Origin: Actinomycetes bacterium
Lineage (GTDB): Bacteria > Actinomycetota > Acidimicrobiia > Acidimicrobiales > SZUA-35
DNA: 41,113 nt
NCBI GenBank assembly: GCA_024227975.1
Contig: JAAETV010000357.1
Span: forward strand, 1 to 41,113
Direction: 5' to 3'
Below, piece after piece: positions 35,739 to 41,113 of this stretch. Each line of letters starts with the position of its first letter. The stretch's first letter is position 1. The notes beneath the pieces are model-generated. The model was not told the DNA's origin, made no database searches, and saw only the letters and a program-made list of their open reading frames with translations. The translations under genes were made by a program, and so were the position numbers.

Positions 35739-36356
35739 GTGATCAGTGCAGATCGCGCCGCACGGTATGGCCTGATCGCCGTGATGGCATGTTCGATGGT
35801 GGCATGCGGGGGCGACTCCTCCGATTCGTCCTCGCAGCCATCATCGTCTTCGACGTCTTCGTCATCTTCATCGGTTCCCTCGGTTCCGGGACCTTCGTCA
35901 ACGACCCCTTCGTCGACCGGGCCCTCATCGACGAGCGGGTCTTCGTCGACTGGGTCAACGTCGTCATCGATGAGCCCTTCAACCCAGGGGACTTCGTCGA
36001 CCGACCCACCAACCACCGATGGACAGGGGGAGGGGATGGATGTGTACTTCGCTGTCGAAGGCGGGATCGCCAATCTGACGCGGAGCGTCTCGATCGACGC
36101 CGATGGGGTGGCCCAGATCGAGGCCAGTGGTCGATCCTCGGAGCGGACCCTGGATGCCGCGACGGTGGACGCAATCAGGGCCCAACTGGATCAGTCAGAG
36201 TTGTTTGATCAAGACCGAACCTACAAGGCCGAGGGGGCCGATCTCCAGCGCTACGAGATCCACTACGCCGGCCATACGGTCGTCTCCTACGACACCTCGG
36301 TACCCCTGGTGTTGACTGAAGCCATCCTGTTGCTGGAGGAGGCCGTCCGCGGCTGA
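35739..36356 (+). CDS. Lipoprotein with long Ser/Thr/Pro linker
   Basis: GTG 35739 is chosen: GGAG lies 4 bases before it and it places a short signal (LIAVMACSMVAC) with Cys23 in a lipobox. The mature protein has a Ser/Thr/Pro-rich low-complexity stretch of about 75 residues, then a globular C-terminal domain of about 100 residues (MDVYFAVEGGIANLTRSVSID...). The linker would span the wall and hold the domain away from the membrane. The DNA of the linker is a repetitive TCGTC-type run. The domain is unrecognised. Length variation in the linker is expected between strains. Confidence 0.82.
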   Translation: MISADRAARYGLIAVMACSMVACGGDSSDSSSQPSSSSTSSSSSSVPSVPGPSSTTPSSTGPSSTSGSSSTGSTSSSMSPSTQGTSSTDPPTTDGQGEGMDVYFAVEGGIANLTRSVSIDADGVAQIEASGRSSERTLDAATVDAIRAQLDQSELFDQDRTYKAEGADLQRYEIHYAGHTVVSYDTSVPLVLTEAILLLEEAVRG

Positions 36357-36381
36357 GCGGAGCCAACCTGGTCTCAGGGCT

Positions 36382-37128
36382 TCAGGACTGGGTTCGGTGT
36401 GGGGTCTTCGTCCAGACCGAGAGGTGCGAGGTGCTTTCGCTGGTGAAGGGGTCGCGGTTCCAGTTGGCCCAACGATGGGTGAGGGTCATGCCGGCGAGTC
36501 GGGCCATGAGGTCGTATTCGGCGGGCCAGGCGTAGCGGTGAGGCGAGTCCAAGCTGTAACCTCGCCCGTCGTCGACCCAGAAGTGGTGGGAGGTCAGCCG
36601 CTGGTTCACGATGTCGTACTCATCGACGCCGATATGGCCACCGCCCACGTCGAAGGGGACGAACCTCTCACCGACCGGGAGACGTTGCAGAGACGGGACG
36701 AACACCTCGATCAGGAAGTGGCCCCCCGGGTCCAGGTGGGCGCTGGCATTGGAGAAGCAGTCCACTTGCTCACCTTGGGTCAACAGGTTCGTGATCGTGT
36801 TGTAGACGAGGTACACGAGCTGGAATGTGCCGGCGATCCGGGTCGTTGCCATGTCGCCGATGGTGATCTTGATCCGTTCTCCGCCCGGCTTGGCCCGGAG
36901 CTGATCGGCCATGGGTTGAGACAGCTCGATGCCGGAGACCTCGATCCCGCGACCGCTGAGGGGCAGCGCCACCCGTCCCGTCCCGACCGCGAGCTCTAGG
37001 GCTCGACCGCCGTCAGCCAACTCGGCCAGAAGATCGACGGTGGGGCCCAGCACCGCATCGTCGAATACCTCGGCTGAGGTGGCGTCATAGCGGGCCGCGA
37101 CCTCTTCGTTCCAGTACTGGTCTGCCAC
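36382..37128 (-). CDS. Class I SAM-dependent methyltransferase
   Basis: A 248-residue protein with GTG start at 37128 (no strong ribosome site). Motif I is ALELAVGTGRVALPL, with SGIELSQPM for the adenosine contact and GDMATTRI for motif II/III. YNTITNLLTQ and HLDPGGHFLIEVF give motifs IV-VI. It belongs to the small-molecule methyltransferase group (UbiE/BioC-like). Convergent with the lipoprotein gene. Substrate unknown. Confidence 0.88.
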   Translation of the reverse strand: MADQYWNEEVAARYDATSAEVFDDAVLGPTVDLLAELADGGRALELAVGTGRVALPLSGRGIEVSGIELSQPMADQLRAKPGGERIKITIGDMATTRIAGTFQLVYLVYNTITNLLTQGEQVDCFSNASAHLDPGGHFLIEVFVPSLQRLPVGERFVPFDVGGGHIGVDEYDIVNQRLTSHHFWVDDGRGYSLDSPHRYAWPAEYDLMARLAGMTLTHRWANWNRDPFTSESTSHLSVWTKTPHRTQS

Positions 37129-37188
37129 GGCCCGCAGTCTTGCACGCGGTTCGAATCCCCGGCGGGGAGTTTGTTCACTTCCGCCTCG

Positions 37189-37902
37189 CTAGAGCTGGCC
37201 GATGACGAGGGCAAGGCCTCCGAGGAGGGCAATCACGAGTACGGCGGGGCGGAACCAGTGACGGTCGATGATGGGGCGGACGAAGCGGGCCGACAACAAC
37301 CCGATCCCAACCCCAGGGAGCAACCAGCCGGTCAGGGCCAATTGATGCCAGCCGAAGTTGCCCGTGATCACCAGCGAGACGAACCCGAAGCTGGCCACGA
37401 CGACCACGAACGATGACACCGTGGCTCGCAGAGACGGTGGGGTCATGTCGTGGTAGGTGATGATCAGGGGTGGTCCGGGGAGCCCGGCCGTTACGGCGGC
37501 GAATGTGCACGCTCCACCACCGGCGATCTCAGTGGCCGGTGTTCGATGGGGCCGGAATCCGGCCAGCAGCACCGCACACGAGACGGCCGTCAGCCCCCCA
37601 ACCAGCAGGGCCAGGTTCGACGCTGACATCGCGCCCAGGATCAACAGGCCGATCCCGAGACCCACTGGCAACCCCAGAAAGGCGTGGCCGACGGCTCGTC
37701 GATCGACCTCGTGGAACTCGGCCACGATATGGCGGACACTGATGAGCTGGGCCACCACCAGGAACGGGCCCGGAGCGAAGCCGGGGTCGAGGGCGACCAA
37801 GGCTGGGCCTGCCACCAGGGTGAAGCCGATACCGGTCGAGCCCTGAATCATGGCTCCGACCGTGGTGAAGGCAAGGATGATGATGATTTGCGTGGTGCTC
37901 AC
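37189..37902 (-). CDS. TSUP-family transporter (TauE/SafE-type)
   Basis: A 237-residue membrane protein. GTG 37902 is chosen over the upstream ATG at 37938, as the membrane segment starts right after it and GGAG is nearby. There are 7-8 hydrophobic helices with the family pattern GAMIQGSTGIGFTLVAGPALVAL near the N-terminus and a second copy near TAGLPGPPLIITYHDM. TSUP proteins export or import sulfite, sulfonates or other organic anions. No sulfur-metabolism gene is adjacent, so the substrate is open. Confidence 0.87.
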   Translation of the reverse strand: MSTTQIIIILAFTTVGAMIQGSTGIGFTLVAGPALVALDPGFAPGPFLVVAQLISVRHIVAEFHEVDRRAVGHAFLGLPVGLGIGLLILGAMSASNLALLVGGLTAVSCAVLLAGFRPHRTPATEIAGGGACTFAAVTAGLPGPPLIITYHDMTPPSLRATVSSFVVVVASFGFVSLVITGNFGWHQLALTGWLLPGVGIGLLSARFVRPIIDRHWFRPAVLVIALLGGLALVIGQL

Positions 37903-37967
37903 CCGGAGTTGTTTCTCCTTGCGGAGCGGAGGCGGCAACCAATCCTTGCGTCGAGCCGCAACGGAGG

Positions 37968-39005
37968 TCAGCCAGACGGATCGAGAGGCTCGATCTTCAA
38001 GCCTAGGGCAGTGCCAAAGTCGATGAAATGACCACGGGCGGCAGCCAACCGTTGGCTGGCCTCGGGATCAAGTTGCTCCAACTCGGTGATCCTCGCTTCG
38101 AGTTGGGCGATGAGGGTGGCGTTCTCGGTGTTGACGTTGTTGGCGTCGTCGAGTGAGACCTGGAGGGCGTCGCGTTCAGTGATGGCCGCGTCTCGGGCGG
38201 CAATGGCCACATCACGCTCGCCGACGGCCGTATCGCGGGCGGTAGCGGCGGTGTCGCGTTCGCTTCGCATCTGATTGCGATCGTCCCGCAGGGCAACGAG
38301 GGCCGCATTGCTGCCCGTATACCAGTCGGCATCAATCGGGCCTGTATACAAGCCCTCATCGGCCAAGAGCTGTTGGGAGCCTTCGATGACGGCTTTTCGA
38401 TTGCCGGGGACACACCAGTCGGCCATGGGTAGGTCGCCTCCTGCGTAGAGAACATATTGATCGAGGAATCGGTTCCAGGGGAACTCGGCCCCCGGGTCGC
38501 TTCGGCGGCCCGGGTCCAGGTCGCCATGCCCGATGAAACCGGGCTCACCGTTGCGGTATTGAGTCGCCGTGATCCGCTTGGCGGGAACGGTCACACCGAC
38601 CGTCGACTTCACCCACGCCGCCATCGTGGCCGCTTCCAAGGCCGCGTTGCGGAGGGCCGGTCCCACCCAGGTCTCGGGAAGGTTCGGCCACTCGGCCGCC
38701 TCACAAGCCAAGGCCAGACCGAGTGACCAGCGGTTGCCCCCAGTGCCTTCGTGGAACATCTCCCACTCATAGCGACCCACGTCAACGACCGAATCGGAAT
38801 CCACCACCGTGTGATACGACCCGGCCGCATCGGTTCTGATCGAGATGAAGCGGGCTACCCCTTCGGCTCCGCCGTCGGGGAGGGACGTGTCAGTGGTGTT
38901 CTCGGCGGTGTGAACCACGATCGCCCCTGTCACCGCCGCCCGTCGGGTTGTACGGAACTGGGTGCGGGCGGGCGGGTGGTCCTCGAGGTAGATACCGCTA
39001 GGCAC
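37968..39005 (-). CDS. N-acetylmuramoyl-L-alanine amidase with heptad-repeat coiled coil
   Basis: A 345-residue protein starting at GTG 39005. An amidase_2 domain (about 15-190) carries the zinc ligand candidates His32 (VVHTAE), His160 (GHGDLDPG) and Asp170 (RSDPG). A PG_binding_1-like module (about 205-240: QQLLADEGLYTGPIDADWYTG) follows. Residues 250-284 are five near-identical heptads starting RDTAATA, encoded at 38154-38258, then a second coil (ATLIAQLEARITELEQL). No signal peptide is visible. It would cut the amide between MurNAc and L-Ala. Such proteins occur both as housekeeping autolysins and in phages. Confidence 0.9.
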   Translation of the reverse strand: MPSGIYLEDHPPARTQFRTTRRAAVTGAIVVHTAENTTDTSLPDGGAEGVARFISIRTDAAGSYHTVVDSDSVVDVGRYEWEMFHEGTGGNRWSLGLALACEAAEWPNLPETWVGPALRNAALEAATMAAWVKSTVGVTVPAKRITATQYRNGEPGFIGHGDLDPGRRSDPGAEFPWNRFLDQYVLYAGGDLPMADWCVPGNRKAVIEGSQQLLADEGLYTGPIDADWYTGSNAALVALRDDRNQMRSERDTAATARDTAVGERDVAIAARDAAITERDALQVSLDDANNVNTENATLIAQLEARITELEQLDPEASQRLAAARGHFIDFGTALGLKIEPLDPSG

Positions 39006-39273
39006 GGCCCGTCAACCCGGAATCGAGGGTCGCTGGCACCTGGCCCCGGCGACCCCTTCCACCACTTTCTGGCACCACTGTGTGGTGCTCCCGCCTGGTG
39101 AGCACAAGCGCAGGATAGGCCACGGGAGTGGTCGAGTGACGGACAGCCGCGCTGGTCTGGGGGTGGGTTGTGGATTCGCGTTGGAGCGACAACTTCGAGA
39201 CAGCGACCATCTACGGCCCTGGACGTTGTCGCTGCGACGCGAACTGGCTGGACTCACCAGCCATACTGGTTCG

Positions 39274-39717
39274 ATGCCTGCGTCTGCTCTCGAACGTGCT
39301 CATCGCTCCTACGTGATCAGCACCGACAAGAACCGTCTCGACCTGGATGTAGTCCATCAGTACCTGTCACAGGAGTCGTATTGGGCCAAGGGGCGCACTC
39401 GGGATGTTCAGGAGCTAGCAATTGAACATAGTCATCTCGTTGTCGGCGTCTATGGGGCCGACGGTGCCCAAGTTGGCTTTGCCCGGATGGTCACGGACCT
39501 GGCTACGTGGGCTTGGCTGTGTGATGTGTTCGTGCTGCCCGAACACCAGGGAGGAGGGCTAGGAACGGCTCTGGTGGAAACGATCGTGGAACATCCCGAC
39601 GTTGCCAACATCGGGTTGCAGTTCCTGGCAACGGCTGACGCTCATGGCCTCTACGCAAAGGTCGGCTACACGCCGTTGGATGACCCGACCCGTTGGATGC
39701 AGCGTGCTCGCCGCTAG
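39274..39717 (+). CDS. GNAT-family N-acetyltransferase
   Basis: A 147-residue protein. ATG 39274 (MPASALERAH) is chosen because the 64 upstream residues from 39082 have no GNAT character. The acetyl-CoA motif A is VFVLPEHQGGGLGTALVE (Q-x-x-G-x-G at 92-97), preceded by the strand LATWAWLCDVFV and followed by FLATADAHGLYAKVGY. The family acetylates amines of antibiotics, peptides or small molecules. It precedes a methyltransferase gene by only six bases, so both may be co-transcribed. Confidence 0.88.
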   Translation: MPASALERAHRSYVISTDKNRLDLDVVHQYLSQESYWAKGRTRDVQELAIEHSHLVVGVYGADGAQVGFARMVTDLATWAWLCDVFVLPEHQGGGLGTALVETIVEHPDVANIGLQFLATADAHGLYAKVGYTPLDDPTRWMQRARR

Positions 39718-39723
39718 TGATCG

Positions 39724-40305
39724 GTGCTGTTGATGCCGCATCAGGTCGATCGCTCCATTGCCGTTGAGGTCGGGTGTGGTGCCGGCGAGCGGCCCGCTCC
39801 TCTGACTCAGGCCGGTCCGGCGCACCTCGACATCGGTGTCGATGTCAATCTGGCCGTTCTTCAGGCGGCAGCGCGGTCAACCAGGACTGAGTTGGTGTGC
39901 GCCGACGGAATGCGGTTGCCGTTTCGTAGCGGCACGGTTTCCGCGGTGACCCTACGGGCCGTCCTCCATCATCTGCCTCGAGTAGATGATGCTGTGCGGG
40001 AATTCGCCAGGGTCCTCCGGGTCGGCGGCGCCCTGACCATCGTCGATGGTGTGGCCCTATCCCGGACCGATGCTCAGGCCCTCGATCACGAACTTGCCTC
40101 AGCCGGTCTTCCCGCCGAGCCGTGGTACGGGTTCGACGTTGAATGGTTGTCGACGGTGACCACCAACGCCGGATTGGGCGTTGAGTCGATCGATCTGGAC
40201 GGCACCGCCACATTCGCCACCCCACCGTTCGTATCCCGACCCTATACCTCGGCCCGCTTCATGCTCGTCGCCACACGAGGTCCCGCTCCTACTGCCTCCG
40301 GCTAG
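39724..40305 (+). CDS. Small class I SAM-dependent methyltransferase
   Basis: Starts at GTG 39724 or ATG 39733, directly after the GNAT stop. A 193-residue protein: VEVGCGAGERPAPL is motif I, GVDVNLAVLQAA contacts the adenosine, VCADGMRLPFRSGTVSAVTLRAVLHHL gives motifs II-IV, and VLRVGGALTIVDG motif VI. This is the UbiE/Methyltransf_11 type. The chain is shorter than usual (lid region reduced). Substrate unknown. Confidence 0.85.
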   Translation: MLLMPHQVDRSIAVEVGCGAGERPAPLTQAGPAHLDIGVDVNLAVLQAAARSTRTELVCADGMRLPFRSGTVSAVTLRAVLHHLPRVDDAVREFARVLRVGGALTIVDGVALSRTDAQALDHELASAGLPAEPWYGFDVEWLSTVTTNAGLGVESIDLDGTATFATPPFVSRPYTSARFMLVATRGPAPTASG

Positions 40306-40313
40306 GACATCGC

Positions 40314-40583
40314 TCAGAACAGTGAACTCACGGAGAACAGCAAATTGATCACTACCGGCGCGGCAAAGGCAAGCAAGAGGATCCAGGATGCCACTCGGGC
40401 CCGGCGTCGGACCCTGGGCGATCCTGTGGCCCCGGCCGTGGCTATGGTCTGGTCCAGAGCCAGTTCGGGAATGCCCAGGTGTAGGTATTCGCTGTCGGCA
40501 TCCCAATCGGAGGTGTCAGGTTCGGCCCAAGTCCCATCGGTGTGCTCTACAACTTCCTCGTAGTAGTCACCATCGTCGCTCAT
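40314..40583 (-). CDS. Small acidic protein with one C-terminal membrane helix
   Basis: ATG 40583 (MSDDGDYYEEVVEH) is chosen; GAGG lies about 8 bases upstream. An in-frame extension to 40631 is unlikely. The 89 residues have a strongly acidic N-terminal half and a basic junction (PRVRRRARVA) before one hydrophobic helix (SWILLLAFAAPVVINLLF), so the N-terminus should face the cytoplasm. Convergent with the methyltransferase gene. No family recognised. Confidence 0.6.
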   Translation of the reverse strand: MSDDGDYYEEVVEHTDGTWAEPDTSDWDADSEYLHLGIPELALDQTIATAGATGSPRVRRRARVASWILLLAFAAPVVINLLFSVSSLF

Positions 40584-40776
40584 CGTTTGCCTCACTGAGA
40601 TGATCGTCTTGATCACCGATGATCTGGTCATGGCGGCCAGACGTCACCTCTCGAGCGACTATCAAAGGATCTGGTGCTGGTCGGGCCCGCTCCGTCACGA
40701 GAAGAGTGTCGGCGGCTGGGGACTTCCGATGCCGTTCTCTTTGGCCTGTCGGTGTCCTAATCGCCGAGTTGCCGCA

Positions 40777-40809
40777 AGCGCTTCAGTCGATCCAGGCCGA
40801 GCGCTTCAG
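40777..40809. repeat. Direct repeat upstream of the edge gene's stop
   Basis: AGCGCTTCAG occurs at 40777-40786 and 40800-40809, 23 bases apart, in a gene-free 227-base stretch (40584-40810). The second copy ends one base before the stop of the edge gene. Function unknown; may be chance. Confidence 0.3.
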
Positions 40810-40810
40810 G

Positions 40811-41113
40811 CTAGGACGTGACCAGGAGCAGAGGTGCTGAGAACTCTGAGTCGAGGGGCGGGCCTTGCATCGGGCCATTAGATCGGATCTGGTAGGTCGT
40901 CGTGCCAGAGTTCGGCGAGATGTCGATCCATGACCCACCGGTGGCGGTGACGTCGAAGCAGATGCCATCGTTGCTGGCGATCGGGCACGTCCACTGCTCT
41001 TCGCCGTCGGCGAAGATGGTGAATCCACTCAGTCCCGTTGTGTTCGCCGGTCCGGTCCAGCGAATGATCGCCTCGGAGGAGAACTCGCTGTAGTTCCCGG
41101 TGAGCGATCGGGG
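40811..41113 (-). CDS. C-terminal part of a secreted-looking beta-rich (Fn3-like) protein
   Basis: Translating the minus strand from the right edge gives 100 uninterrupted residues ending at the TAG on 40813-40811. There is no start codon inside the window, so the gene enters from the right. The sequence alternates short hydrophobic strands with Thr/Ser/Gly-rich turns (IIRWTGPANTTGLSGFTIFADG, then TCPIASNDGICFDVTAT) and has two Cys that could form a disulfide. This is typical of an immunoglobulin- or fibronectin-III-like extracellular domain. It ends SAPLLLVTS without an anchor motif. The assignment to a family is tentative; the reading frame itself is convincing. Confidence 0.75.
   Translation of the reverse strand, partial: PRSLTGNYSEFSSEAIIRWTGPANTTGLSGFTIFADGEEQWTCPIASNDGICFDVTATGGSWIDISPNSGTTTYQIRSNGPMQGPPLDSEFSAPLLLVTS

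Noticed and set aside
37085..37170. Complete tRNA gene
   Set aside because: Only the T-arm and 3' strand look tRNA-like; D-arm, anticodon arm and 5' acceptor strand are missing and one T-stem pair is mismatched.
38154..38258. CRISPR-like or tandem non-coding repeat
   Set aside because: The period is 21 bases, in frame, and encodes coiled-coil heptads of the amidase.

Overview
The window is about 41 kb of dense, high-GC bacterial chromosome with frequent GTG starts and many 1-4 base overlaps between adjacent genes. The organism is almost certainly a member of the Actinomycetota. The evidence is a DUF1707-type protein, a luciferase-like F420-type oxidoreductase, a DprE2-like reductase beside a GT-C membrane protein, an ArfA-like single-pass OmpA protein, and an adjacent SNF2/SWIM gene pair of a kind common in that phylum. 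An Acidimicrobiia-like lineage would fit, but that placement is inference. No rRNA, complete tRNA, IS element or CRISPR array was seen. No gene-free stretch exceeds 300 bases.

Left part (1-8009): an envelope region. It holds the 3' end of a DprE2-like short-chain reductase overlapped by a GT-C-type multi-pass membrane protein, then a MacB/FtsX-type ABC exporter (ATPase plus 846-residue permease). A convergent single-pass OmpA-domain protein follows, then a small single-pass protein and a lipoprotein.

Centre-left (8044-22133): the most striking block. On the minus strand is a complete type I Wadjet (JetABCD, a MukBEF-like SMC complex plus a Toprim nuclease) with every junction overlapping. 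It is trailed by a fifth, unrecognised 152-residue gene with a good ribosome binding site. Divergent from it, across under 100 bases, is a plus-strand operon of a SNF2 helicase, a SWIM zinc-finger protein and an 804-residue unrecognised protein with TPR-like and SEC-C zinc-binding segments. The Wadjet half is an established plasmid-defence system. The SNF2/SWIM/SEC-C half and the 152-residue gene are the best candidates here for something undescribed, but linkage is the only evidence that they act together.

Middle (22139-27905): accessory-looking genes. These are a small membrane protein, a methyltransferase, a divergent pair (putative regulator and sigma-like protein) sharing a promoter region with a 9-bp direct repeat, a three-domain GH19/PG-binding/M15-like lysin, two small helical proteins, and a Fur-family fragment that keeps only the metal-binding C-terminal part.

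Right part (27999-41113): mostly ordinary metabolic, transport and envelope genes. They include an SDR and alpha/beta hydrolase pair, a SulP transporter with STAS domain, an LLM oxidoreductase, a DsbA/FrnE-like protein, a DUF1707 protein, a VOC protein, a K+ channel with RCK domain, a Ser/Thr-rich lipoprotein, three methyltransferase/GNAT genes, a TauE/SafE-type transporter and an amidase with a heptad-repeat coiled coil. The right edge cuts a secreted-looking beta-rich protein that has no start codon inside the window.
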